Notes: a model not told the origin generated them from the sequence alone. A DNA stretch of 64,000 nt from Prevotella aff. ruminicola Tc2-24 (GCF_900110895.1 NZ_FOIQ01000001.1:898472-962471), one strand, 5' to 3'; counted from the stretch's first letter, positions 18,910 to 28,810 are shown. A program made the numbers and translations.

Positions 18910-21900
18910 ATGTATAAGAAAGTAATAACACTATGCTCGATAATGTGTCTTTGTCACATCACGACCATTATGGCACAGGTGAGGAATACGGCAGAGGTGC
19001 TGCGGACAGAGACCACACAAGACCTGATGGAGAACATCCTACCATTCTGGATTACACATACCGTCGACCCAAACGGCGGTTTCTATGGTCTGGTACTGAA
19101 CGATGGTCAGGCTATTGGGAAAGCGCCCAAGGGTGCTGTTCTAAATGCTCGCCTGCTGTGGACCTTCTCGAAGGCCTATCGTCATTACAGTCTCGAGATA
19201 TACCGTACGATGGCCAACCGTGCTGCTGACTACTACATACACCATTTCATCGACCCGAAATACGGTGGAGTCGTTTGGTCAGTTACCCATGAAGGGCATA
19301 TCGAAGATGCCACCAAACAGACCTATGCCTGCGCCTTCGGTATCTACGGACTGGCAGAGCACTTCAGGGCTACAGGCAATCGGACGAGTCTGGACGCGGC
19401 ACTGAAGCTATACGCCACATTAGAGGAGAAGGTGCACGACAAAAAAAGAATGGGCTATATAGAGTCTTTCCAGCGTAACTACTCGAAAGCACCCATCAAA
19501 GGGGTTGACGGACTGGCCAATGCCACCAAGACGATGAACACGCATATCCATCTGCTGGAAGCCTTCACCGCGTTGTATCAAGTATGGCCCGATGAAGGAT
19601 TGCGGAACAATCTTAAGGAACTGATCGGCATCCTACAGACTAAACTCTATTCCCCTAAGCGTAGTCACCTCATCCTATACTGCGACGACGACTGGAATGC
19701 GATAGGAGAAAATGACTCCTATGGCCACGACATTGAGACATCATGGCTGTTGACAGAGGCAGCCGCCGTCGTAGGCGATTCTATTCTGAAGATACAGGTT
19801 GACCAACAGGCCATAAAGATGGTCCGTACAGCTCTCAGGGAGGGAGTCAGTGCCGAGGGGACGATGTATTACGAGAAGACTCCGCAAGGCCTGAATAAGA
19901 AACTGTCATGGTGGCCTCAATGCGAGATGATCATCGGCTGCGTGAACGCCTGGCAACTCACAGGCGACAAGTCATTTCTCAATGCTGCTCTTCGGAACTG
20001 GTCATACGTCAAGACCCACTTTGTCGACCACGAACAGGGTGACTGGTATAAATACCTCACCGAAGACGGTCTTCCAATAAATGCTCCAAAGGTAAGCGAC
20101 TGGAACTGTCCCTATCATCACAGTCGGGTGGCCTTCGAACTGGCGGAACGACTGAAGCCCATCAAGGCGCATACCGAGGTCATGGCGTGGAGCAACATGA
20201 CGGGTGTCCGACTAGAGGGTGAACTGATCGACTTTGAGTCGTCATTGCGTGTCGGCACACTAGGCAGAGATATTGAGAAAAGTGGGAGAGAGAAACAGGA
20301 GCATATCCATTATCACCGTGATGGCAACACCCAGACGACCGTCACCCCGATGCACGGAGCAACGATCACGCAGACAGTGACCGACACCACCAGTCAGACC
20401 GTCGCCTTGCAGTGGCATATCGAAGCGAAGGAGGATCTCGACGAGGAAGCGTGGTTCTGCATGAGTTTCTCGCCACGGTACTATGCCACAGCCAAGATCA
20501 GCATACAAAAGAGGAAAGTGACCGTCACTGCTCCTGAACGTCAAATCACGCTGACCTTCGACCGTTCGGTTGAGGCGACAGTCAGGGAGGAAGATGGTGA
20601 CAAGGTGCTCTATATCACCCTAATGCCGACACTTCGAAAAGGAGCCAAGGCAACCCTTTCTGCCACGATGTCCGTTAATGGCAAACGTCATCATGAGACT
20701 GCGACGATAACCTTCGACCACATGCACCCTGGTAGGATTTTCACTGGCTTCGGCGGGAACTTCCGCATCCAGAATCCCCTCAAGGACCCCACGGTCATCG
20801 ACTATTGTCTAAGGAATATGCGTGTGGCCTTCGGACGTGTGGAGATGCCATGGATGATCTGGGACATGCAAGGAGCGGCTGCCCCACATGTGAAGCAAAG
20901 TGCAGAGATGGCACGACGTCTGAAACAGACAGGTATGCCCGTCATTGTCAGTTGCTGGTTCCCACCCATGTGGGCTGGTGAGAGGACCACCCGCTCCGAC
21001 GGTACGTCGTTCGCTTTCCGTCTAAAGGATTCGGAACAGCAACGGATATTCGCCTCATTGACTGACTATCTGGAGTTTCTGAAGAGAGACTACGGCGTGG
21101 AGGCCGACTATTTCTCATTCAACGAATCGGACCTAGGCATCAACGTGGTCTTCACCCCCGAAGAACACCGTGACTTCATCAAGGCTTTCGGACAGTATCT
21201 GGCTGACCGCGGTTTGAAAACCCGCCTACTGTTGGGTGACAATTCCGATGCCACGACCTTCGACTTTATCCTACCAGCACTCAACGACCCGTCTGCACAT
21301 AAATACATCGGTGCCATCTCATTCCACTCCTGGAGAGGATGTGATGACGAGACACTCAACAAATGGGCGGAGGCCTCACGACAAATCAATGTGCCTCTGA
21401 TTGTTGGTGAAGGTAGTACAGACGCTGCGGCTCACCAATATCCCGCCATTTTCAATGAATCGACATTCGCTCTCTATGAGATCAACCTCTACCTGCGGCT
21501 CTGTGCAATCTGCCAACCGCTGAGCATTCTGCAATGGCAACTCACCTCTGACTACTCACCACTATGGGGCGACGGCATCTATGGCTCGAAGGGGCCCCTG
21601 CACCCTACACAACGTTTTTTCAACCTGATGCAATTGGCTATGACTCCACAAGACGCCTTTGCCGTACCTGTATCTTGTGACAAGGAAAACATACAGACAG
21701 CGGGGTTTGTGAAGATGGCCACAGGTGAGTGGGCCATCCATCTAGTTAACAATGGTGCGTCGTGCGAGTCAACCATTTCAGGACTGCCTGTCACGACAAA
21801 AGAAGTGGTTGTCTATGTGACCAACAGAGACTGTCATGCCGAGGCCCGTCTCGTTAGGGTCAACGATGGTCAGCTAACCGTTCGATTGCCTGCCGAGAGT

Positions 21901-21921
21901 TTTATTACAATCATCGTTTGA
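18910..21921 (+). CDS. Exported fusion: AGE-family (cellobiose/mannobiose 2-epimerase) domain plus clan GH-A (GH30-like) glycosidase
   Basis: A 1003-residue two-enzyme chain. The signal peptide is residues 1-23 (ending IMAQ). Residues about 30-410 are an N-acylglucosamine 2-epimerase (alpha/alpha)6 barrel of the cellobiose/mannobiose epimerase type: KGAVLNARLLWTFS, a THIHLLEAFTALY His, the GHDIETSWLL motif with His273, and CPYHHSR with His403/404. These positions match the catalytic histidines of cellobiose 2-epimerase. A beta-rich linker (about 415-600) leads to a GH30-like barrel beginning FTGFGGNFR, with likely acid/base Glu739 in FNES and nucleophile Glu834 in VGEGSTD, then a short beta domain. 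Known mannobiose epimerases are cytosolic single-domain enzymes, so export and fusion are both odd. The exact GH family is not certain. Confidence 0.82.
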   Translation: MYKKVITLCSIMCLCHITTIMAQVRNTAEVLRTETTQDLMENILPFWITHTVDPNGGFYGLVLNDGQAIGKAPKGAVLNARLLWTFSKAYRHYSLEIYRTMANRAADYYIHHFIDPKYGGVVWSVTHEGHIEDATKQTYACAFGIYGLAEHFRATGNRTSLDAALKLYATLEEKVHDKKRMGYIESFQRNYSKAPIKGVDGLANATKTMNTHIHLLEAFTALYQVWPDEGLRNNLKELIGILQTKLYSPKRSHLILYCDDDWNAIGENDSYGHDIETSWLLTEAAAVVGDSILKIQVDQQAIKMVRTALREGVSAEGTMYYEKTPQGLNKKLSWWPQCEMIIGCVNAWQLTGDKSFLNAALRNWSYVKTHFVDHEQGDWYKYLTEDGLPINAPKVSDWNCPYHHSRVAFELAERLKPIKAHTEVMAWSNMTGVRLEGELIDFESSLRVGTLGRDIEKSGREKQEHIHYHRDGNTQTTVTPMHGATITQTVTDTTSQTVALQWHIEAKEDLDEEAWFCMSFSPRYYATAKISIQKRKVTVTAPERQITLTFDRSVEATVREEDGDKVLYITLMPTLRKGAKATLSATMSVNGKRHHETATITFDHMHPGRIFTGFGGNFRIQNPLKDPTVIDYCLRNMRVAFGRVEMPWMIWDMQGAAAPHVKQSAEMARRLKQTGMPVIVSCWFPPMWAGERTTRSDGTSFAFRLKDSEQQRIFASLTDYLEFLKRDYGVEADYFSFNESDLGINVVFTPEEHRDFIKAFGQYLADRGLKTRLLLGDNSDATTFDFILPALNDPSAHKYIGAISFHSWRGCDDETLNKWAEASRQINVPLIVGEGSTDAAAHQYPAIFNESTFALYEINLYLRLCAICQPLSILQWQLTSDYSPLWGDGIYGSKGPLHPTQRFFNLMQLAMTPQDAFAVPVSCDKENIQTAGFVKMATGEWAIHLVNNGASCESTISGLPVTTKEVVVYVTNRDCHAEARLVRVNDGQLTVRLPAESFITIIV

Positions 21922-21927
21922 TCATCT

Positions 21928-21964
21928 CATCCCCGTTATGAATTTGTATTTCATAGCGGGGATG
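21928..21964 (+). terminator. Rho-independent terminator after the fusion gene
   Basis: A 15-bp stem with one G-T pair (21928-21942 with 21950-21964) and a 7-nt loop is followed by TTTTT. Confidence 0.8.
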
Positions 21965-22004
21965 ATTTTTCCCCTCTGGTGTAGTCTGTTTGCGAAAAAA
22001 AATG

Positions 22005-22012
22005 TAATTTTG
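22005..22012 (+). promoter_or_regulatory. -7 box for the second GH2 gene
   Basis: TAATTTTG matches TAnnTTTG and lies 32 bases upstream of ATG 22044. Confidence 0.5.
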
Positions 22013-22043
22013 CAGCGAATAACCAAAAAACGAACAGATCAAC

Positions 22044-24302
22044 ATGAGAGTGCAATCTAAAATCCTGCTGCTGGCGGTCCTACTGACAGTTACTGATACC
22101 GTCATGGCAAAAACATCAACTATTCAGCGCAAACAACGACTTAACGATCATTGGCAGTTTGTCGAAAACGACAGCGATTTCACCAAGGCCAACACCGTGA
22201 CCCTTCCTCACGACTGGAGCATCCTGCATCATTTCGATGCCAACGCACCTGCCGGCAATGATGGAGGTTACCTGCCTACTGGCAAGGGCTGGTATCGACG
22301 CATCCTCACCCTCGACAAGCGTTATGAGGGTAAGAAGATACGTCTATACTTTGAGGGCATCTATATGAACTCACACGTCTATATCAATGGTCATCAGGTT
22401 GGCGGATGGCCCTACGGCTACTCTGGCTTCTGGGTAGATGCCACCCCCTATGTCTCTACAGGACGCAATGAGATTGTGGTGAGTGTGGACAACTCCCAAC
22501 AGAAGAACTGCCGCTGGTATACTGGTTCTGGTATCTATCGTAACGTGTGGCTCGTGACCACTGATAAGACCTATATTGACGATTGGAGCATCGCCGTGAG
22601 CACCCCCGATATCCATCATGTGGAACTGACTGCCACGGTTATCTTGCCCGACGGCACAACCCGTCCCCTGCAGCGCACCATCGAGGTGGCCGATCCTCAA
22701 CTCTGGTCGCCCGACTCCCCTTATCTCTACCAAACAGAGTTAGCGATTTCCGAGGGCGACCACGTCAGCGTCACCTATGGCATCCGTACCATCGACTATA
22801 GTGCAGAGAAAGGGTTCCTGCTCAACGGCAAGCCTCTGAAGTTGAACGGTGCTTGTGTGCATCACGACAACGGTATCCTTGGTGCTGCAGCCTACGACGA
22901 TGCCGAATACCGTAAGGCACGATTGATGAAAGAAGCCGGCTTCAATGCTGTTCGCACCTCACACAATCCACCTTCAGAGGCCTTCCTCCGCGCCTGCGAT
23001 GAACTAGGCCTATTGGTCATCGACGAGGCTCTCGACGGCTGGCGCGAGAAGAAGAACGACAACATCTACGACTATTCCACGCTCTTCGACCAGTGGTGGC
23101 AGCGCGACATCGACGCCATGGTACTGCGCGACCGTCTGCACCCCAGCATCTTCTGCTGGAGTACTGGCAACGAGGTCATCGAACGGAAGAAGATCGAGGT
23201 GGTGAAGACCGCTCATCAGCTGGCATCCCGTATCCGCGCCCTCGATCCGCAGCAACGCCCTGTCACCTCGGCACTGGCTGCCTGGGACCGCGACTGGGAT
23301 ATCTACGATCCCCTGGCTGCCGAGCATGATATCGTGGGCTACAACTACATGATCTTCATGGCTGAGAGCGACCATCAGCGTGTGCCACGGCGTGTGATGA
23401 TGCAGACAGAAAGCTATCCCCGTGATGCCTGGCGCAACTACCAGACCGTACAGACCCACGACTATATCATCGGCGACTTTGTATGGACTGGGCTCGACTA
23501 TATCGGAGAATCAGGCATCGGACGATACTATTATGAAGGAGAAGTACCTGGTGAGTCGTGGGAGCGACCGCTCTATCCGTGGCATGCCGCCTATTGCGGC
23601 GATGTCGACCTCACTGGCTCCCGCAAGCCTATCAGCTTCTACCGTTCGATGCTGTGGAATACTCGTACGAAGGAGCAGGAAGAGGGACTCTACCTTGCTG
23701 TGCGCGAACCAGACGGTTATCTAGGCAAGGTCAAGACCTCGATGTGGAGCACCTGGCCGACACAGAACAGTTGGACATGGCCAGGATGGGAAGGCAAACC
23801 CATCGAGGTGGAAGTATATAGCCGTGAGCCGAAGGTCCGTCTCTTACTGAACGGTCAACTGGTTGCCGAACAGGACACAAAAGAGATGAAAGCGACCTTC
23901 ACCCTACCATATCAGACGGGCACCCTATGTGCTGAGGCTGGCGAACAACGCGTGGAACTGCAGACCGCAGGTACCCCTGCCGCCATCCGTCTCACTGCCG
24001 ACCGCAGCACCCTGAAGGCTGATGGGCAATCTCTTGCCTTCATCACTGCAGAGGTGGTTGACGCTCAGGGGTGCGTTGTTCCTACAGCCGATCATACCCT
24101 CACCTTCACCGTGGACGGCAACGCCACGCTCCTTGCTGTCGGCAACGCTAATGTCAAGGATGAAGCGCCCTATTATGATACGACGCATCAGGTATGGCAT
24201 GGCCGTGCTCTGGCCGTCATCCGCAACAACGGTCGCTCCGGGAAATCAACGCTGAGAGTATCGGCAGAAGGACTGCCATCAACTCAGATCACATTCAGAT
24301 AA
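22044..24302 (+). CDS. GH2 family glycosidase (beta-galactosidase-like) with DUF4982
   Basis: Exported GH2 enzyme of 752 residues; the signal peptide is 1-22. It has LPHDWS near 53-58 in the jelly roll, FLLNGKPLKLNGACVHHDNG before the barrel, the acid/base Glu377 in STGNEV and the likely nucleophile Glu456 in QTESYPRD. It then has DUF4982 (about 590-640) and a C-terminal Ig-like domain. It is shorter than the GH2 at 4452 and not its close copy. Most enzymes of this architecture are beta-galactosidases; in this locus a role on galactose or mannose side units is an inference. A small gene follows after 5 bases. Confidence 0.9.
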   Translation: MRVQSKILLLAVLLTVTDTVMAKTSTIQRKQRLNDHWQFVENDSDFTKANTVTLPHDWSILHHFDANAPAGNDGGYLPTGKGWYRRILTLDKRYEGKKIRLYFEGIYMNSHVYINGHQVGGWPYGYSGFWVDATPYVSTGRNEIVVSVDNSQQKNCRWYTGSGIYRNVWLVTTDKTYIDDWSIAVSTPDIHHVELTATVILPDGTTRPLQRTIEVADPQLWSPDSPYLYQTELAISEGDHVSVTYGIRTIDYSAEKGFLLNGKPLKLNGACVHHDNGILGAAAYDDAEYRKARLMKEAGFNAVRTSHNPPSEAFLRACDELGLLVIDEALDGWREKKNDNIYDYSTLFDQWWQRDIDAMVLRDRLHPSIFCWSTGNEVIERKKIEVVKTAHQLASRIRALDPQQRPVTSALAAWDRDWDIYDPLAAEHDIVGYNYMIFMAESDHQRVPRRVMMQTESYPRDAWRNYQTVQTHDYIIGDFVWTGLDYIGESGIGRYYYEGEVPGESWERPLYPWHAAYCGDVDLTGSRKPISFYRSMLWNTRTKEQEEGLYLAVREPDGYLGKVKTSMWSTWPTQNSWTWPGWEGKPIEVEVYSREPKVRLLLNGQLVAEQDTKEMKATFTLPYQTGTLCAEAGEQRVELQTAGTPAAIRLTADRSTLKADGQSLAFITAEVVDAQGCVVPTADHTLTFTVDGNATLLAVGNANVKDEAPYYDTTHQVWHGRALAVIRNNGRSGKSTLRVSAEGLPSTQITFR

Positions 24303-24307
24303 CAACC

Positions 24308-24682
24308 ATGACACAGAAAAGAACAACATCGGAGTTCATCACAGAACTCCAGCCGGGCGAGATCTTCGTGTTCGGCAGCAACCTGGAAGGAATGCACGGC
24401 GGTGGGGCCGCCTATACCGCCTATCGTAAGTTTGGCGCCATCATGGGACAGGGCGTTGGATTACAAGGACAGAGCTACGGCATACCCACGATGCATGGCG
24501 GCGTGGAAGCCATCCGCCCGTATGTGGACGAGTTTATCCTGTTCGCCAAGGCACATCCCGAACTGACCTTCCTCGTGACGCGCATCGGCTGTGGCATCGC
24601 CGGATTCACTGATGAAGAGATCGCGCCACTGTTCAGGGATGCACACGACGTGGAGAACATCGTATTGCCCCCCAACTGGTAG
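24308..24682 (+). CDS. A1S_2505-family (macro-domain-like, phage-associated) small protein
   Basis: A 124-residue cytosolic protein. I start it at ATG 24308, 5 bases after the GH2 stop, because the upstream in-frame extension overlaps the GH2 gene and shows no conservation signal. Marks are VFGSNLEGMHGGGAAYTA at about 20-37, GQGVGLQGQSYGIPT near 50-64 and FLVTRIGCGIAGFTDEEIAPLF near 86-107. This is the pattern of the A1S_2505 family named from Acinetobacter and common in phages and gut Bacteroidetes. The glycine-rich loops resemble macro domains that bind ADP-ribose, but that function is not shown. Its place inside a sugar locus looks accidental or due to read-through. Confidence 0.75.
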   Translation: MTQKRTTSEFITELQPGEIFVFGSNLEGMHGGGAAYTAYRKFGAIMGQGVGLQGQSYGIPTMHGGVEAIRPYVDEFILFAKAHPELTFLVTRIGCGIAGFTDEEIAPLFRDAHDVENIVLPPNW

Positions 24683-24744
24683 AACCTGTCTGAAAACACC
24701 TGCACTTTTTCAGCAAAAGGTGGGTCATTATGAAAAAAAAGTCG

Positions 24745-24752
24745 TACATTTG
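24745..24752 (+). promoter_or_regulatory. -7 box for the S41-M28 peptidase unit
   Basis: TACATTTG lies 50 bases before ATG 24802 and inside the longer in-frame extension from 24730, so it decides for the later start. Confidence 0.6.
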
Positions 24753-24801
24753 CAACTACCAATCTTTTAGAAACTTAAAAAACATATCAACATTCCTAAA
24801 C

Positions 24802-26757
24802 ATGAAACTCTTTTCATACATCAAAAATCAGAAGAGACTGCCAGTCATTATGGCGATGTCAGTCTTTGTCGTCCATTCCATAATGGCTCAAAACTCCAAT
24901 CCTAGAGGATTGTACAGGCTTACCGAGATCGTTCATCAGGATGGCAAACATCTGGAGACAGGTTATAGACAGTACAGGTATTGCCTGGATAACTCTACGA
25001 TCGTATTGACCTCCCCCTCTATCGACAACATCGAAAAGTCATTCGATTTCCAGATTACAAGTCCTGACGGGAAACCACTGACCCTCACAGGAGAACTGTC
25101 AAAGACAGACAACAAAGGAACCCAGATTATCGGTACCTCAGACAGTACCTTCACCTATCGCTGGTATAACAACCAAAACAAGTCCGACGAGCGACTGTTC
25201 CCCTATCAGACGAATATCGACGAGGCATACATGTTGGTAAAAGACTCTACAGATGCAGCACAACGGGCTTTGAACCTGTTGCAGATGAAATTGGGTCCCA
25301 AGCAGCACCGTTTACAAGGCATATGGAAACAACGCGGTATACAACAGACGAACGATGCCAGTTCACAGTATTGGATACGACGAGGCAGGATGGACACCTA
25401 CTTGATCCTCGGAGAGCACGAGGCCGTCATCGCCATTCCCATCCCAGGCTCCCCATCTGCCAATCTGCAGGGTTTCTACACCCCTTGTAGTATTCTCAGC
25501 GACAACGCCTTTGAATACGACGGAAAGGCATCCATCGTACACTGGTTTAATGAGGAAACGATTTCCATTACCGCCCTCCAAGACGGACACCCATACGTGA
25601 CCATCTGGGATCGTTGCGGTCTACCCCAAAATATTCAACAAGCATTCGGCACAGACACACCGCAGACATCGAAAGACCTCTCCCGTTTCTATACGGACGG
25701 CTTCATCGAGAAATACGGTCAACAACCCGACTCCATCCGTCAGGCCTATGAGACCTTCGACTATACCATTGATGCCAACGAGCGGAACAACGCCATCTTC
25801 CCAGTCTTGATGCGAAGCGGTTTTGAAGATGAGTACAAGGCACTGAAAGACTCGCTCATGGCACGTCTCATGAGAGGTGAGATCAATATTGACGATGCTG
25901 TAGGACAATATGTGTTCTGGTTCTATAAAAACTTCGACCGTCATACGAACTGTTCTTCGCAACGCTTTTACAAGTTGCGTTCAGAAGCTTTCGTAAACTA
26001 CGAGAAACTCATTCCGCAATATGCGCCAGAGCCCGTAGGTTGTAAGGTAGACGACGAGACCTACCTCTTGCGTCTGCCATCAAGTATGGGCGACAAGCCC
26101 ACCTGGGAATGGACACAGAAGAAGGCCGAGGAGTTCAAGCAGTCAGGCTGCCAATACCTTATCCTCGACCTGCGTGGTAACCATGGTGGCAGCGACGCCT
26201 TTGGCGAGATCTTTGCCAAGATGATGTGCGACTGCAGTGCAATGAACGACGAACAGTCTTTCTACAGGAGCAGCACGTTGAACAATGAGCGGTTGAAGAA
26301 AATCAGCAGTGTCTATTCCTACATGAACCATATCCTGACAGAGGCGCTCTCGACAGAGGAAGGAGCCCTCATCAACTGGCATACCACCCTCAAAGGAACA
26401 GACAAATACACACCGCTGGTGCGTAAGGGAGCAATCATCATCGACAACTACAGTGCCAGCGCCGGTGAGTCACCAGTCCGTTTTGTCCGTAACTACTCCA
26501 AGAAACATGCCACCGTCTATGGTCGTGAGCGCACCAACGGCTGTGAGCTGTCAGGCAACTGCAACACAATCCGATTGCCCCACAGCAATCTTTCCCTGAC
26601 CTACCCCATGACGGTAGACGCCGCCTTTGAGGAAGCCTGCAAGGAGCGGGAACCAGGTCATAAGCCCGATGTCATCATCCCCCTGCCCTATCCTGAGCAG
26701 CTCACTGATAACATCGACCCCTGGGTGCTCTGGGTAGCCAAGAAAATGAAGAAATAA
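24802..26757 (+). CDS. Exported S41 family peptidase (C-terminal-processing-peptidase-like) with DUF4488-like N-terminus
   Basis: Serine peptidase of 651 residues. The signal peptide is about 1-28 (ending SIMAQ). The N-terminal part (about 30-125) begins PRGLYRLTEI and looks like the DUF4488 beta domain. The S41 core is at the C-terminal half: LILDLRGNHGGSDAFGEIFAKMM near 453-475, then a catalytic Ser in NYSASAGES (S553 or S551). The GGS and SAGE elements are typical; no PDZ domain is obvious. It should act in the periplasm. The M28 peptidase gene follows after 17 bases, so the two probably form an operon. Confidence 0.85.
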   Translation: MKLFSYIKNQKRLPVIMAMSVFVVHSIMAQNSNPRGLYRLTEIVHQDGKHLETGYRQYRYCLDNSTIVLTSPSIDNIEKSFDFQITSPDGKPLTLTGELSKTDNKGTQIIGTSDSTFTYRWYNNQNKSDERLFPYQTNIDEAYMLVKDSTDAAQRALNLLQMKLGPKQHRLQGIWKQRGIQQTNDASSQYWIRRGRMDTYLILGEHEAVIAIPIPGSPSANLQGFYTPCSILSDNAFEYDGKASIVHWFNEETISITALQDGHPYVTIWDRCGLPQNIQQAFGTDTPQTSKDLSRFYTDGFIEKYGQQPDSIRQAYETFDYTIDANERNNAIFPVLMRSGFEDEYKALKDSLMARLMRGEINIDDAVGQYVFWFYKNFDRHTNCSSQRFYKLRSEAFVNYEKLIPQYAPEPVGCKVDDETYLLRLPSSMGDKPTWEWTQKKAEEFKQSGCQYLILDLRGNHGGSDAFGEIFAKMMCDCSAMNDEQSFYRSSTLNNERLKKISSVYSYMNHILTEALSTEEGALINWHTTLKGTDKYTPLVRKGAIIIDNYSASAGESPVRFVRNYSKKHATVYGRERTNGCELSGNCNTIRLPHSNLSLTYPMTVDAAFEEACKEREPGHKPDVIIPLPYPEQLTDNIDPWVLWVAKKMKK

Positions 26758-26774
26758 AACGATACAAGGAAAGC

Positions 26775-28034
26775 ATGGACAAGAAGACTGTCTTTACAAT
26801 GTTGCTGACTCTTGCCACCATGACTATTGGTGCGCAGAACCTGTCACATTACAAACGGGTCGTCAAGGAACTGAGCTCCGCCAAGTATCAAGGGCGCGGC
26901 TATGCCAAGCATGGTGCCAACAAGGCCGGAAGATTCCTACAGAAAGAGTTCCAGAAGGCAGGAGTGGACGAGGTGACGCTACAACCGTTCAAGTTGGATA
27001 TCAACACCTTCTGCGGTCAGATGCAGATATGGGCCGATGGCAAGAAACTTCGTGCTGGCATCGACTTCTCCATGCGCGAGTACTCCCCTGGTGTCCACGG
27101 AGAGTTCCCCGTTTACCACGTAGATACACTGAACTTCGATGCCGACCGTCTACTGGCCGACCTGTCCAAACCTGAGAATGCCAACTGTATGGTTGCCTGC
27201 GAGTTCTGGTTCACCTACCGTCATCGCAAGGTTTTCTCCAAGCTCCAGAAGGCAGGAGAATGCCCCAACGCAGGACTCCTCTATACGCTGGAGGCACCTG
27301 TCAAGTTCTTTAAGGCATACGGAGAAAGAGTGATCGACAAACCCATCATTTGGGTAACGCCAGAGGCCATTGAGGGTGTGGAGCGCATAAAGGCCGATGT
27401 GGACAACCAGTTCCTGAAGGACTATGAGTGTTTCAATGTCATCGCCAAGGTCGAAGGACAGCGGCACGATAGTTGCTACGTCTTCACAGCCCACTACGAC
27501 CATCTGGGTAATCTGGGAAAGAAGATCTTCTACGCTGGTGCCAATGACAATGCCTCTGGCACTGCCACCATCGTGACCCTGGCAGAATACTACGCCAAGA
27601 ACCGTCCTCTGTACGACATGTACTTCATTGCCTTCTCAGGCGAGGATGCCAACCTGCGTGGTTCCACTTGGTATGCCGAGCATCCTAAGGTGCCGTTGAG
27701 CCAGATCAGATACCTCTTTAATATCGACATGATTGGTGATAACAACCCCACCCAGTATTGTGAGGTGAGCGAAGAGGGTATGCGCGGCTTCAGACTCTTC
27801 GAGCAGATCAACTCCGAGAAAAAACACTTCGAGTCCCTGCATCGCGGCGACCTGGCAGCCAACAGCGACCATTATCCCTTTGCCGAGCGACATGTGCCCT
27901 GCATCTTCCTGGAAAATGAGAATGGTGACGCCTTCCAATACTATCACACCATCTTCGACACATATAAGACTGTCCGCTTCGACAGCTACGAGCCAGTATT
28001 CCGTCTGGTGCGCGACTTCATAGAACAGTATTAA
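26775..28034 (+). CDS. M28 family zinc aminopeptidase, exported
   Basis: Zinc peptidase of 419 residues; the signal peptide is 1-20 (ending TIGA). The M28 metal ligands are in order: His240 in AHYDHLG, Asp in GANDNASGTA (which bridges both zincs), the catalytic Glu and ligand Glu in FSGEDANLRGS, Asp in FNIDMIGDN, and His in QYYHTIFDT. An inserted segment at about 85-225 matches the PA-like insertion seen in many M28 proteins. It is likely periplasmic and coupled to the S41 gene. Confidence 0.92.
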   Translation: MDKKTVFTMLLTLATMTIGAQNLSHYKRVVKELSSAKYQGRGYAKHGANKAGRFLQKEFQKAGVDEVTLQPFKLDINTFCGQMQIWADGKKLRAGIDFSMREYSPGVHGEFPVYHVDTLNFDADRLLADLSKPENANCMVACEFWFTYRHRKVFSKLQKAGECPNAGLLYTLEAPVKFFKAYGERVIDKPIIWVTPEAIEGVERIKADVDNQFLKDYECFNVIAKVEGQRHDSCYVFTAHYDHLGNLGKKIFYAGANDNASGTATIVTLAEYYAKNRPLYDMYFIAFSGEDANLRGSTWYAEHPKVPLSQIRYLFNIDMIGDNNPTQYCEVSEEGMRGFRLFEQINSEKKHFESLHRGDLAANSDHYPFAERHVPCIFLENENGDAFQYYHTIFDTYKTVRFDSYEPVFRLVRDFIEQY

Positions 28035-28059
28035 GGAAGAGGAAAACATAAAAACAATA

Positions 28060-28096
28060 AGGTCGCTAGCTCTCAAGGACTAGCGACCTATGTTTT
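28060..28096. terminator. Terminator after the M28 gene
   Basis: A 10-bp stem AGGTCGCTAG / CTAGCGACCT with a 10-nt loop is followed by TATGTTTTTT. It sits between convergent genes. Confidence 0.75.
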
Positions 28097-28120
28097 TTAT
28101 GCGAAGCAAAAACCAGTTGA

Positions 28121-28780
28121 CTATTGAATCGCCTCGATCAACTGCTCGCAGATGCTTTTCATACCACTGATAGAGGGGTGTCCGTTCTGTTTATCTATGT
28201 CATGCAGTTCGATGAGTTGAACGTTATAATGCTTACAGATCTCACGGAACGACTCGTTAATCGACTCTGCGAGCTCAGAGTTCAACAGAGCATAGACCAC
28301 TGCACTGGGATAGCGTTTCTGAAGTTTCTCGAGCAGGCATGCGAGGGCTGGACGGAAGCTCATGCAATCCTCCTTCGTCCAGTCAGCATACTGATATTCG
28401 CCCACAGGCGACTTAGCCCATGCGTCGTTAGTGCCACCAAACAGGAAAATGATGTCAGGATTACCCAGACTGTCGACACGCGCAATGAAATTGTTACGCG
28501 AGAAGTCCATACCACCATAGCCCGTGCCACAGATGGTGGTGCCACCCCAGGAATCGTTCTTTTCCAACTGATAGCCTTTCGCCTTGATATAAAGACTCCA
28601 CCAGGTCTGCTCCACCTCGACGACGTCATTTCTGTCGTTGGGGTAGAACGAGGAGTAATGAGCAGGGATAACACCCTGGAAGGTGGAATACGAGTCGCCT
28701 AGGATAGACACTTTCTTAGTTTGTGCTGAGACAGCGACTGAAACAACTGCCATCAGCGTCAGGATGATTAACTTTTTCAT
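28121..28780 (-). CDS. Exported SGNH/GDSL hydrolase, likely carbohydrate or lipid esterase
   Basis: An esterase-type SGNH hydrolase of 219 residues with signal peptide 1-20. Block I GDSYS carries Ser30, a Gly block follows near 79-90, GGTNDAW carries Asn118, and the D-H pair is Asp196/His201 in DIDKQNGHPS. The four SGNH residues are therefore all present. Similar proteins sit in sugar loci as acetyl esterases, and that role is inferred here. A TATCTTTG box precedes it on the minus strand. Confidence 0.87.
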   Translation of the reverse strand: MKKLIILTLMAVVSVAVSAQTKKVSILGDSYSTFQGVIPAHYSSFYPNDRNDVVEVEQTWWSLYIKAKGYQLEKNDSWGGTTICGTGYGGMDFSRNNFIARVDSLGNPDIIFLFGGTNDAWAKSPVGEYQYADWTKEDCMSFRPALACLLEKLQKRYPSAVVYALLNSELAESINESFREICKHYNVQLIELHDIDKQNGHPSISGMKSICEQLIEAIQ

Positions 28781-28802
28781 GTTTTAAGTTTTTATTCAAC
28801 TG

Positions 28803-28810
28803 CAAAGATA
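28803..28810 (-). promoter_or_regulatory. -7 box for the SGNH hydrolase gene
   Basis: TATCTTTG on the minus strand, 23 bases before the ATG at 28780. Confidence 0.6.
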
